The notes beneath the pieces are model-generated. The model was not told where the DNA came from and did no database searches. It saw only the letters and a program-made list of their open reading frames with translations. Made by a program: the position numbers and the translations under genes. A stretch of DNA of 64,000 nucleotides from Phycisphaerae bacterium (GTDB lineage: Bacteria; Planctomycetota; Phycisphaerae; UBA1845; Fen-1342): positions 1-64,000 of the forward strand of contig JAGNKU010000018.1 of NCBI GenBank assembly GCA_017999985.1, in the 5' to 3' direction. This document shows, piece by piece, positions 43,752 to 52,669 of this stretch. Each line of letters starts with the position of its first letter. Positions within the stretch are counted from its first letter, which is position 1.

Positions 43752-44315
43752 ATGATCAAGGCGAGCGAACTGAAGAAGGGCCGTGTGATCCAGCATGAGG
43801 GCGCGCTGTACACGGTGAGCGACATTCAGCGGGTCTCCAAGGGCAATTGGCGCAGCTACCTGCAGGTAAAGCTGAAGTCGCTGAAAGACGGGCGTGTGAC
43901 CGATGCGCGCATGTCCGTGGACGACCGCGTCGAGACGCCGTTCGTCGATACCAAGCCGTACCAGTACCTCTATCGCGACGGAAACGACTTCATCCTGATG
44001 GATGAGCAGACGTTCGACCAGTTCCCGGCGTCGGCCGAAGTCATGGGCGACGCGGACAAGTACCTGCGCGGCAACGAGAAGGTCACGGTCTCGTTCATCG
44101 ATGGGAAGATCGTGGCCGTCGAACTGCCCAACGTCGTCGAGTTGAAGGTCGTGGACACGCCGCCCGTCGTCCGGGGCGCGACCGCGACGAACCAGACGAA
44201 GGATGCGACGATGGAGACGGGGTTGCGCGTGCGCGTGCCGCCGTTCATCGAACTGGGCGAGGAACTACGTATTGACACGCGGACCGGCGAATACCTGGAG
44301 CGGGCCAAGGGATAA
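43752..44315 (+). CDS. efp: Translation elongation factor P
   Basis: This 187-residue, three-domain factor relieves ribosome stalling at polyproline. The N-terminal KOW-like domain begins MIKASELKKGRVI, and domains II and III (VTVSFIDGKIVAVELP, LRVRVPPFIELGEELRID) match EF-P. At the loop tip that carries the modified Lys34 in E. coli, this protein reads VSKGNWRSYLQ. A gap-free alignment puts Asn32 at that position, so the lysylation site is absent. GGAG lies 9 nt before ATG 43752. It precedes secA by 97 nt. Confidence 0.93.
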   Translation: MIKASELKKGRVIQHEGALYTVSDIQRVSKGNWRSYLQVKLKSLKDGRVTDARMSVDDRVETPFVDTKPYQYLYRDGNDFILMDEQTFDQFPASAEVMGDADKYLRGNEKVTVSFIDGKIVAVELPNVVELKVVDTPPVVRGATATNQTKDATMETGLRVRVPPFIELGEELRIDTRTGEYLERAKG

Positions 44316-44326
44316 CCCGTGAGCAC

Positions 44327-44352
44327 GTGGGAACATGGGAATGTGGGAACGG
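44327..44352 (+). repeat. GTGGGAATG-type 26-bp tract, copy 2
   Basis: Located between efp and secA. It corresponds to the tract at 28676-28701 with a few changes. Confidence 0.6.
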
Positions 44353-44412
44353 TGTCGTGCCGCGCCGGTCCTGCTTGATCGTGCCGGCGCATCCCCGCGG
44401 CGAGGTTAAGCC

Positions 44413-47400
44413 GTGAATTGGCTGCTGAACGTCGGCGATACGGATATCCTGCGTGAGGCGACCAGCGCGGCCGCCGTGTTCTGGTATCGTGCACGCCGCG
44501 GGGGGCTGCGACTGGTCATCGAAGCTGCGCTGACGGTGCTGGTGGCGCTCCTGGTCACGCTGCTCGTGCTGGGACCGGAGGGCACGGGCGTGGCCTGGCT
44601 GCGGCGCGAGCTGGTCGCCGTCGCGGTCTCGATGATGGTGGTGGCCTGGGGCGGGTACACCGGCTGGCTGGCGTTCCAGTTCCTGCCGTCGCGCAATGAC
44701 CGCGTCGTCCTGGGCCTGCGCGACTTTGTGCGCGGGTCGGTCAGCCCCCTCGAAGAACAGATCCAGGCGCTGACGCCGGAGCAACTGCAAGGCAAGACGG
44801 CGGAGTTCAAGCGGCGGCTCGCGGAGGGTGCGACGCCGGACGAGATTCGCGCGGAGGCGTATGCCTGCGTGCGCGAGGCGTCGCGGCGGGCGCGGAACCA
44901 CCGGCAATTCGAGTGCCAGCTCATCGGCGGGAAGGTACTGGAGGACTGCAACGTCGCCGAGATGCGGACGGGCGAAGGCAAGACGATCGTCTGCTACATG
45001 GCGAACTACATGAAGGTGCTCCAGGGGTTGAAGGTCCACATGGTGACCGTCAACGACTACCTGGTGAAGCGCGATGCTGATTTCTGCCGGCCGATCTTCG
45101 AGCTGCTGGGGGCGACGGTCGGGCACATCAGCTCGGACATGGAGACGTGGGGGCCGGCGGCCGAGGAGCGCCGGCAGGGCTACGCCTGCGACATCACCTA
45201 CGGGACAAACAGCGAGTTCGGGTTCGACTACCTGCGCGACAACATGAAGCACCATCCGCGCGACCAGATGCAGGGCCGCCAGGACTTCGTGGTCGTGGAC
45301 GAGGTGGACTCGATCCTGATCGACGAGGCGCGCACGCCGCTGATCATTTCCGGCCCGGCGCACGACGACGTGAGTAACTACCGGGTGGCGGACAACGTGG
45401 CCCGGGCGCTGATCACGAAGCAGGAGGCGGCGAACCGCGAGACGCGCGGCCGGCTGGGGGAGATCGAGGCCGACCCGCTGCGGTTCGGGCTGGACCCCAA
45501 CAACGCGAAGTACAAGGAGGGGCTGAAGAAATTCCGCGTGGACCCGTACTGGCTGTCATCTGACGAAGCCGAGGCCATCGGCCACAAGCAGTACTTCGTC
45601 GTTGAAGAGGACCGCAAGTCGGTGCACATGACGGAGCACGGGGCGAAGGCGGCCCAGGCCGAGCTGTCGATCGGCACATTCTACGACAGCAAGAACATGA
45701 ACTGGCCGCACTACATCGACAACGCCCTGCGCGCCCACAAGGTCTACCAGCGCGACAAGGAATACGTGGTCAACCAGGACCAGATCATCATCGTGGACGA
45801 GTTCACCGGCCGCCTGATGCACGGGCGGCAGTGGTCGGACGGCCTGCACCAGGCGGTCGAGGCGAAGGAGCGCGTCACCGTCAAGCAGGAGTCCCAGACG
45901 CTCGCCACGATCACCCTGCAGAACCTGTTCAAGCTCTACGCGCAGCTCGCCGGCATGACCGGCACGGCGATGACCGAAGCCGACGAGTTCATGAAGATCT
46001 ACAAGCTCGAGGTCATCGCGATCCCGACGAACCGGCCGGTGCGGCGCATCGACTACAACGACAAGATCTACAAGACGGTTGCCAACAAGTTCGACGCGAT
46101 CGTGGAGGAGATCCGGGCGTATTCGCAGGACGGCCTGCCGAGCGACCCGCAGTCGCTGCTGGACATGTTCAAGCATGCGCGGCGGACCTTGGCGGAGCTG
46201 CAAGGACAGAGGCACGGCGGCACGGCAGCACGGCGGCACGAAGGGGGCACGGCGAACACTGCGCTGGCGGCGGGCGATGAGTCCAGCGAGATCGCGCGAC
46301 AGATCGGGGTCATCGACGAGACGCTGGCGGCGTTTGGCAACGGCGAACACGAAGGCGCGAACGAGGCGCTGGCCGAAGGCTACCGCAAGCTGATGGGCGC
46401 ACAAATCGCCGGTCGGCCGGTGCTGGTCGGCACCGTGAGCGTCGAGAACTCGGAGAAGCTCAGCGCGGCGCTGTCGCACCGCTACGGCATCGAGCACGAG
46501 GTGCTGAACGCAAAGAACCACGCCCGCGAAGCGGAGATCGTCGCCAAGGCCGGCCAGCAGCACGAGATGCAGCGCGGCAAGAAGAAAATGCTCGTCGGCA
46601 ACGTCACGATCGCGACAAACATGGCCGGCCGCGGGACGGACATCGTGCTGGGGCCGGGCGTGGCGGCGCTGGGCGGGCTGCACGTCGTGGGCACCGAGCG
46701 GCACGAGAGCCGCCGGATCGACAACCAGCTCCGCGGGCGGTGCGGGCGCCAGGGTGACCCGGGCAGCTCGCGGTTTTTCCTGTCGTTCGAGGACGACCTG
46801 CTGCGGCTGTTCATGGGCGAGTGGGTGCTGCGGATGCTGACCATGCTCGGGTTCGAAGAGGGCATGGCGATCGAGGACAAGCGCGTCAACAAGGGCATCG
46901 AGAAAGCGCAGAAGAAGGTCGAGGAGCGGAACTTCCACATCCGCAAGAACCTGCTCGAATACGACGAGGTGATGGACTACCAGCGGAAGACCTTCTACGG
47001 CATGCGGCAGCGCGTCGTGGAAGGCCGGGGGCTGTCCGAGCTGATCTGGGAGATGATCGACGAGTCGGTCGCGGATGCGATCGAGCGCTACTACGACCCG
47101 AAGTTCCCGGCGCTGTGTGTGGCGGAATGGGCCGCACAGAACCTGGGCGTGGCGTTGGAGGCCGACAAGCTCGACACGGCGCAGCTCGACACGCTGCAGG
47201 CGCAGGTGCGCGACCTGGCGGGCTACGAGTCGCGGCAGAACCTCCAGCGGACCTTCGGCGAGTACATCGACCCCGACGTGGACCCCGAGGAGTGGGACGT
47301 CCGCGGGTTGGCGGCGTGGGCGGCACACTACGGGCTGAGCCTGACACAGAACCAGATCCGCAAGGCGAACCCGGACGAGCTGCTCGAGCAGCTCAGTGAG

Positions 47401-48465
47401 GCGGCGATACGCAAGATCAAGGAGGCGGACCTTTCGCCGCTCCAGCAATACGTCGATCCGCTGTTCGGCAAGGCGCGGCTGGTGCGCTGGGCGCGCGAGA
47501 AGTTCGAGGTGGACATTCCGCTCGATGAGCTGGCGACGGCGAACCGCGACGACGCCGAGCGGACGATCACCGAGAAGATGCGGGCCGCGTACCGGCAGCG
47601 CGAGATCGAATACCCCGTGATGGCGGTGATCGATTTCGCGTTGCAGCGCGGCGGATCGAATGTGAACGAGGTCTACAACCGCATCGCGGCGTGGACGCAG
47701 CGCAAGTACGGCCTCGGCTGGACCTACGAGCACTTCGCGGGCAAGACGCCGGAGCAGATTTTCCACGAGTTGAAGGCGGTCAACGCGGACTACCTCAACA
47801 ACGGGAAGCTCGACGCCGAGATCGACGCGGCCGTGGCCCAGCACGAGGGCGACGCGCTGCTGCAATGGGCCCGTCAGCGCTTCGGCACAGTGCTCGACAG
47901 CCAGCCGCTGGACATCAACGGCGACGTGCGCGGCCAGTTGCAGCGCTGCGGCTACGAGATGCTGCGGTTCGAATTGACGCAGCTCGAACGCTACGTGCTG
48001 CTGACCACGTTCGACACGGTCTGGAAAGACCACATGTACTCGATGGACCTGCTGCGGCACTCCATCGGGCTGCGCGGCTACGCCGAGCAGGACCCGAAGA
48101 TCGCGTACAAGCGCGAAGGCACGCGCATGTTCAACGAGATGCTGGCGAACAACCGCGAGCGCGTCACGGACCTGATCTTCAAGGTCCGCATCGGCGGCGC
48201 GGCGGCCACCGGCTTCGGCGATGCGGAGGCCAAGCCGGCGGCAGTGGCGCCGGCGTCCGCGGGCGGGATGACGGCGGCGAAGGCAGACGCGACCGGTGCG
48301 GGCTTCGCGGCCGCCGCGGAAGACCAGGCCGCCGCGATGCGCCAGCAAGGCGAAGGCGGCAAGCCGCAGACGATCCGGCGGGAGCAGCCAAAGGTCGGCC
48401 GCAACGAACCGTGCCCATGCGGGTCAGGGAAGAAATACAAGCAATGCCACGGGCGGGGGCAGTAA
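44413..48465 (+). CDS. secA: Protein translocase ATPase SecA, very large with N-terminal membrane anchor
   Basis: SecA drives export through SecYEG by ATP hydrolysis. This one has 1350 residues against about 900 in E. coli. The usual SecA N-terminus (SRNDR) begins only at residue 93. The first 90 residues contain two strongly hydrophobic segments (about 34-53 and 67-88), probably membrane helices. Walker A is [10 protein letters not shown] and Walker [18 protein letters not shown]. About 95 extra residues separate [10 protein letters not shown] (near 560) from [14 protein letters not shown] (near 668). About 200 more are inserted between the ERYYDP region (near 890) and [18 protein letters not shown] (near 1190). 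The C-terminal zinc motif [13 protein letters not shown] is intact. GTG 44413 is the start, with GAGG 7 nt upstream. Confidence 0.95.
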   Translation: MNWLLNVGDTDILREATSAAAVFWYRARRGGLRLVIEAALTVLVALLVTLLVLGPEGTGVAWLRRELVAVAVSMMVVAWGGYTGWLAFQFLPSRNDRVVLGLRDFVRGSVSPLEEQIQALTPEQLQGKTAEFKRRLAEGATPDEIRAEAYACVREASRRARNHRQFECQLIGGKVLEDCNVAEMRTGEGKTIVCYMANYMKVLQGLKVHMVTVNDYLVKRDADFCRPIFELLGATVGHISSDMETWGPAAEERRQGYACDITYGTNSEFGFDYLRDNMKHHPRDQMQGRQDFVVVDEVDSILIDEARTPLIISGPAHDDVSNYRVADNVARALITKQEAANRETRGRLGEIEADPLRFGLDPNNAKYKEGLKKFRVDPYWLSSDEAEAIGHKQYFVVEEDRKSVHMTEHGAKAAQAELSIGTFYDSKNMNWPHYIDNALRAHKVYQRDKEYVVNQDQIIIVDEFTGRLMHGRQWSDGLHQAVEAKERVTVKQESQTLATITLQNLFKLYAQLAGMTGTAMTEADEFMKIYKLEVIAIPTNRPVRRIDYNDKIYKTVANKFDAIVEEIRAYSQDGLPSDPQSLLDMFKHARRTLAELQGQRHGGTAARRHEGGTANTALAAGDESSEIARQIGVIDETLAAFGNGEHEGANEALAEGYRKLMGAQIAGRPVLVGTVSVENSEKLSAALSHRYGIEHEVLNAKNHAREAEIVAKAGQQHEMQRGKKKMLVGNVTIATNMAGRGTDIVLGPGVAALGGLHVVGTERHESRRIDNQLRGRCGRQGDPGSSRFFLSFEDDLLRLFMGEWVLRMLTMLGFEEGMAIEDKRVNKGIEKAQKKVEERNFHIRKNLLEYDEVMDYQRKTFYGMRQRVVEGRGLSELIWEMIDESVADAIERYYDPKFPALCVAEWAAQNLGVALEADKLDTAQLDTLQAQVRDLAGYESRQNLQRTFGEYIDPDVDPEEWDVRGLAAWAAHYGLSLTQNQIRKANPDELLEQLSEAAIRKIKEADLSPLQQYVDPLFGKARLVRWAREKFEVDIPLDELATANRDDAERTITEKMRAAYRQREIEYPVMAVIDFALQRGGSNVNEVYNRIAAWTQRKYGLGWTYEHFAGKTPEQIFHELKAVNADYLNNGKLDAEIDAAVAQHEGDALLQWARQRFGTVLDSQPLDINGDVRGQLQRCGYEMLRFELTQLERYVLLTTFDTVWKDHMYSMDLLRHSIGLRGYAEQDPKIAYKREGTRMFNEMLANNRERVTDLIFKVRIGGAAATGFGDAEAKPAAVAPASAGGMTAAKADATGAGFAAAAEDQAAAMRQQGEGGKPQTIRREQPKVGRNEPCPCGSGKKYKQCHGRGQ
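46211..46242 (+). repeat. 8-bp tandem repeats inside the secA insertion
   Basis: Four imperfect GGCACGGC units followed by a G-run, encoding [13 protein letters not shown]. An 8-bp unit is out of step with codons, so this looks like slippage or an inserted spacer-type repeat that happened to keep the frame. Confidence 0.75.
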
Positions 48466-48526
48466 CGCAGCAGCAAGTCGAATCCGCCTCCGCAAATGTG
48501 GGATCACGTGAAGGGGTAGGTGACAC

Positions 48527-49996
48527 ATGGCTGTGGTGCTGGCGGGTGCGCTTCTGCTTTGGAACGCTCAGATTGCACCGACGCCAACGGAGTGGACGAC
48601 GACTGTGCCGCCCGCGCTGGAGGAATATCTGCGGGCGCGCTCCGCGGAGGCCCTGCGCACCGGGAGCATCGAATGGTCGGTGGAGCAGGCGGACACCGCG
48701 GCAATTCCGGGGTGGCTGCGCTTCCACAGCGGACAGATCGCAGGGGACGATTTCACGATGGTCGACTGGGGCGACGAGGAAGGCGTCGTCATGCGGGGCA
48801 CCGAAGGGAAGCCCGTTGAGCAATGCGACTACACGGGGCCGATACGGTTCCTGGACCAGAACAGCCAGACGTGATTCCACGTGGATCGGGCTCCCAGCGC
48901 GAACGTCTTTCCGCTGGCGCACAAGCTGGCCGATCAGTTTCACGTCGCCGACGTGCGTCAGACCGGGATGACTCCGACGCCGTCAACGCGTAGCCCGTAC
49001 GAGTTGCTGCGCATGGGGGTCGGCGCAGAAGTGCGCTATGCCGAGGCAGTGGAGGCCGGTCTGCACGTGGTAACACTCGACGTGCACGGCTCCTGGCTGC
49101 GGTGGTGGATCGACCCGAAGCACGGCTGGAATGCCGTCCGCAGCGAATTGATCCGTGACGGGGTGGTGGAGGCATGGAGCGTCTCGCAGCTCAAGCAGTT
49201 CGGCGAAGCATGGTTTCCGGAGTCGATTGTGTACTACGCGAAGGGCCATTTCGACGGGCAGCAGCCCTTCCGGGTGATCAACGTTTCGTCGGCCACATTC
49301 AACTCACCGGACGATGCGCAGGCGCTCTCACCGGCGGACATCGGAATCGAGGTTGGGACGCAGTTGATCTTCGAGGATCCCGCCGTGTCGCCGCGCGTGC
49401 AGTACTGGGACGGCACGCAGGCCGTCACGCGGAAGGAGTTCTTCGCGCGGCTCGATCGCGGCGAACTTCAGCGCGGCCCGACGGTGCAGGCGGAGTTGGA
49501 GCGGCTGCGTGAGAGGGCCGAGCGCGAAGGATACCCAACCCCACCCGCGACGAGCCGCCCCAGCACCGCGTCCGCGAGTCAGCCCGTGCAGGTGACCTGG
49601 GAAAGTGCCTGGACCGCGTATACGCGCCGCTTCATCGCGCGCTTCCGACTGAACGAGGACCAGGCACAGAAGGCGTGGCAGATCCTGGCGGACTGCCAGT
49701 CGCAGGCCCGCGCGTACCTGGACCGACACAAGGACGCGTTCGCCGCCCTGGAGCAGCGGACGGCGGCGTTGCGTGAGCTGAAGCCGGCCGAGCACGAGAA
49801 GGCGTTCGAGCCGCTGGCGGTCGAGCGCCGCAAGCTGATGGCGCCAGTCGACGAGATCTTCGAAAAGCGCCTCAAACCCCGACTCGACCCGCTTCCGACC
49901 AGGGCCCAGCGCCGCGCGGCCCACGCAGAGGACTCAGGATCAGAAGGCGAGGCGGTACCCGCGCCGACGACCCAGCCGGGGCGTGCGACGCCGTAG
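48527..49996 (+). pseudogene. Exported protein gene interrupted by an in-frame TGA
   Basis: Two open stretches, 48527-48874 and 48881-49996, lie in the same frame and are separated only by TGA at 48872-48874. Joined, they give about 489 residues. The product would have an N-terminal hydrophobic segment (MAVVLAGALLLWNA), a region ending IRFLDQNSQT, then the stop, then FHVDRAPSANVFPL and a long C-terminal part with a helical, Glu/Arg-rich end (about 360-470). The second stretch has no ribosome binding site near its first GTG, so it is unlikely to be an independent gene. One change, TGA to TGG, would repair it. No family was recognised. It may be a recent nonsense mutation, a sequencing error or a readthrough site. 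Confidence 0.55.
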
Positions 49997-50056
49997 GCGC
50001 GGCGTCATCCGGGGTGATCGCCTAGCCTTGGAATAGCGCCTTGGAATCAGTGGAAT

Positions 50057-50111
50057 GGGTGGTACGGGCATCTTGCCCGTTCCGGGAACGGGCGGGACAC
50101 CCGTACCACCC
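50057..50111 (+). repeat. 55-bp palindromic element, copy 3
   Basis: Perfect 12-bp end arms (GGGTGGTACGGG / CCCGTACCACCC) and an inner 9-bp inverted repeat GCCCGTTCC / GGAACGGGC, separated by mismatched CATCTT/GGGACA. It lies between convergent genes and could serve as a two-way terminator. An 18-bp partial tandem of its right end follows (50103-50138). Confidence 0.9.
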
Positions 50112-50161
50112 CTGTGATGAGTACCACCCCCGTGATCGGTCGCTGTCGATGAGGCCGCACG

Positions 50162-50368
50162 TTAGCTGGCCTCTTCCTCGGCCGCCTCGGCCGCCTCTTC
50201 CGCCTCCTTGGCGAGCTGCCGGGCCTTCTCCTCGCGGGCCTGGGCGAGCACCTGCTGATATTTCTCGAGCATCTGCTCGCTGGTGTGCTTGGCCTCGCTG
50301 ACCGCATGCCAGACCACCAGCGCCCCACCGAACGCTGTCGCGGCCAGAATGCAGAACCAGATGGGCAT
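50162..50368 (-). CDS. Small membrane-anchored coiled-coil protein
   Basis: This 68-residue protein has one N-terminal helix (MPIWFCILAATAFGGALVVW) and a charged Ala/Glu/Lys-rich tail predicted to form a coiled coil (EKYQQVLAQAREEKARQLAK). GGAG lies 9 nt before ATG 50368. No family was recognised. It resembles small b-subunit-like anchors only in outline. Confidence 0.6.
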   Translation of the reverse strand: MPIWFCILAATAFGGALVVWHAVSEAKHTSEQMLEKYQQVLAQAREEKARQLAKEAEEAAEAAEEEAS

Positions 50369-50652
50369 GCGTGCGTGCTCCGCCGGGATGGAAACCCGGT
50401 GCCGGGGGCCGCGGGGCGGCGGCGGGTTCGACCACACGCCGCCGGTCGCCGTGAGCGCCATAAGGCCCTATCGGCAGGGCCGCCGGCCGGGCTCAAATCC
50501 CCCGGGTCGCCGTTGCAGGTTGGGGAGGGCCAGACTACGATGCCGGCACGAATCGGGGGGGGTGAGAGTGGCGGTTGGCGAGCGCGCCCGCGGCGCGACG
50601 CCGGCAGGTGGACTGTCTGCTGGCAGGGGCCGCGGGTGGCAGTGTGAGTTAT

Positions 50653-51210
50653 ATGGAGCCAACGAAGAAAGATCCGTGGCGGGCCGTGTCCGATGCGGCC
50701 GACCTGCAACGGCTGATCCGCGCGGTGCCGGACTTCCCGAAGCCGGGCGTGCTGTTTCGCGACATCACTCCCCTGCTGGCGGACCCGTCCGGGCTGGCGA
50801 TGGCGGTGGAGCTGATGGCCCAGCCGTTCCGCGGCAAGCACATCGACTTGGTGGTCGGGGCCGAGTCGCGCGGGTTCATCTTCGGGACCGCGGTCGCCAA
50901 GGTGCTGTCGGTGGGCTTCGTCCCGGTGCGCAAGCCGGGCAAGCTGCCAGCGGCGACGCGACGGCGGGAGTACGACCTTGAATACGGCAGGGACGCGCTG
51001 GAGATGCACACGGACGCACTCCGGCCGAACCAGAAGGTGCTGGTGGTGGACGACCTGCTCGCGAGCGGCGGGACGCTCGGGGCTTGCTGTGCCTTGGTGC
51101 GCGACGCGGGCGCGAAGATCGAGGCCGTGGCGGTATTGATCGAGCTGGCGGAGCTGGGCGGCCGGGCGCGCCTGGGAGACGTGCCGGTGTTCAGCGTGAT
51201 TTCCTACTGA
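50653..51210 (+). CDS. apt: Adenine phosphoribosyltransferase
   Basis: This 185-residue enzyme salvages adenine to AMP using PRPP. The PRPP-binding motif VLVVDDLLASGGT is at about 129-141. The N-terminal block IRAVPDFPKPGVLFRDITPL and the ESRGFIFG loop are typical of Apt. ATG 50653 gives a normal length; the ribosome binding site is weak (GTGAG). It is transcribed alone ahead of the lipoprotein run. Confidence 0.95.
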   Translation: MEPTKKDPWRAVSDAADLQRLIRAVPDFPKPGVLFRDITPLLADPSGLAMAVELMAQPFRGKHIDLVVGAESRGFIFGTAVAKVLSVGFVPVRKPGKLPAATRRREYDLEYGRDALEMHTDALRPNQKVLVVDDLLASGGTLGACCALVRDAGAKIEAVAVLIELAELGGRARLGDVPVFSVISY

Positions 51211-51491
51211 TGTGGCCATGGTGCGGCGACGGGCGTGAGGCGACGGTCAACGCGGCAGCTACCGATAACTCGGGCGGGCGGCGACGCCGCGGGTTCCGAG
51301 ACACTCTGGGATTTTGCCGGGCAGTCAGAATACAAGTGGTGCCGAACCGGAGGCGCGCCGTGGAAACGGGCTTGCCGCGTGCCCGGTTTCGCGGTAAATC
51401 GCGGGATGCGGGCGGGCAATCCCGGCCGGCGCTTTCGGGCTGGCAGGCGACGCAGTTGGCGCGCGGTGAAAGGCGCGCCAGGAGGCTCTCG

Positions 51492-52037
51492 ATGAGGCTG
51501 GCACAGATGCGGGTTTGGCCGTGGTTGTTGGGCGGGCTCCTGCTAACATCCGCCGGCGGCTGCGCGCTGGTGGCAGACCTGTTCGCCGAGGGGCTGGCCG
51601 CCGATTTAGGCCTCGACCCCGCAACGGTCAAGCCACAGCAGGGCACGATCCTGGTCGCGTTCGTGAACAACACGCGCTACACGGCCACCTTCTATGCGTA
51701 CAAGACGAGCGACGCCACCGATCTGACGAGCGGGGCGAAGAACTTTTCCGCCGAGGTGACCGCAGGCGAGGTCCAGAATGAAGTGCTAGACTGCCCGATC
51801 GGCCTGGTTTCGCCGGGCACCCTGGGGACGGATTTCTCGATTGACGCCACCGCCGCCACATTGAGCGACGTCGCGGACGGGGAGGCCGCGGTCGCCACCG
51901 TCGCGTACGAGGGGACGCCGCTTGTGTCCGGGTCGACGTTTGCGTGCGGTGACGTGATCGAGATCAGGCTATCGCAGGTGACCGTGGGCGACGAGCAGGA
52001 GTTCCTGCTTTCGGTGCGGGTGATTCCGGGCAATTGA
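51492..52037 (+). CDS. Lipoprotein, first of a paralogous pair
   Basis: This 181-residue lipoprotein has the lipobox LTSAGGC (acylated Cys near 24) and GGAGG 6 nt before ATG 51492. The exported domain begins TILVAFVNNTRYTATFYAY and ends SGSTFACGDVIEIRLSQ, a beta-rich pattern. The next gene's product has the same outline: NNT motif, CPI segment, then a second Cys in CG[DE]. They are probably diverged duplicates. Function unknown. It opens a run of five exported proteins. Confidence 0.72.
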   Translation: MRLAQMRVWPWLLGGLLLTSAGGCALVADLFAEGLAADLGLDPATVKPQQGTILVAFVNNTRYTATFYAYKTSDATDLTSGAKNFSAEVTAGEVQNEVLDCPIGLVSPGTLGTDFSIDATAATLSDVADGEAAVATVAYEGTPLVSGSTFACGDVIEIRLSQVTVGDEQEFLLSVRVIPGN

Positions 52038-52060
52038 CCGCCCGCGGAAGGAGCGCGCGC

Positions 52061-52618
52061 ATGGTGGTGCGAAGTGGACGAGTGGTGACCGGCGTCGGGC
52101 TGGCAGTCGGCGTGCTGTTGTGCGGCTGCGGGGTGCTGACGGGCAATATCAGCAACCTCTTCAACCCGAACCTGCTGTCGTCCCTGGGGCTGTCCGGTGA
52201 CGTGGCGTCCCTGCCCGACGATGCGCCCGGCCTGCTGATGGCCGTGCAGAACAACACCGACCGCTGGGCGCGCATGCTGGTCTCCTACCGCGATGGCGAC
52301 GGCGACGCGAAGAGCTACACCACGCTGGTCGCGCCAAACGACAAGAGCGCACAGATGCTGATCTGTCCGATCGAGGAAGCTACGCTCGGCGATGTGTCCA
52401 ACCTCTCTACGGTCGGGGCGCGCGTGTTCCTGGTCGACGACGTGACGGACCCCGCCATTCTGGACGTGGCCCCCTATATCGAGGTGGACGCGTTCGGCGT
52501 ACTGTTGACCGAGGGCGTGAACTACGACTGTGGCGAAGGCGTGACCTTCACCTTGCAGACGTCCTCGGAATCGGCTTCGGGATACCGGATTTTTGCCTAT
52601 ATCGAGCGCTTGGAGTAG
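52061..52618 (+). CDS. Lipoprotein, second of a paralogous pair
   Basis: This 185-residue lipoprotein has the lipobox GVLLCGC and AAGGAG upstream of ATG 52061. LLMAVQNNTDRWARMLVSY parallels the NNT segment of the previous gene, LICPIEEATLGDVS parallels its CPIGLVSPGTLG, and NYDCGEGVTFTLQ its CGDVIEIRL. It lies 23 nt after the first gene, so the two are co-transcribed. No ligand or enzyme motif was seen. Confidence 0.72.
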   Translation: MVVRSGRVVTGVGLAVGVLLCGCGVLTGNISNLFNPNLLSSLGLSGDVASLPDDAPGLLMAVQNNTDRWARMLVSYRDGDGDAKSYTTLVAPNDKSAQMLICPIEEATLGDVSNLSTVGARVFLVDDVTDPAILDVAPYIEVDAFGVLLTEGVNYDCGEGVTFTLQTSSESASGYRIFAYIERLE

Positions 52619-52669
52619 TCGGCCGAGCACGACCGGCCGGTTGGCGAGAGCAATGCGTTGGAGTGCGCG

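Noticed and set aside
45556-48348. A 930-residue minus-strand open frame
   Set aside because: It is antisense to secA. In GC-rich DNA the opposite strand of a real gene often lacks stops. The product is a Val/Arg/His-rich shadow.
48872-48874. Selenocysteine codon in the gene at 48527
   Set aside because: No redox-type context or SECIS-like stem was evident, and a nonsense mutation is simpler.
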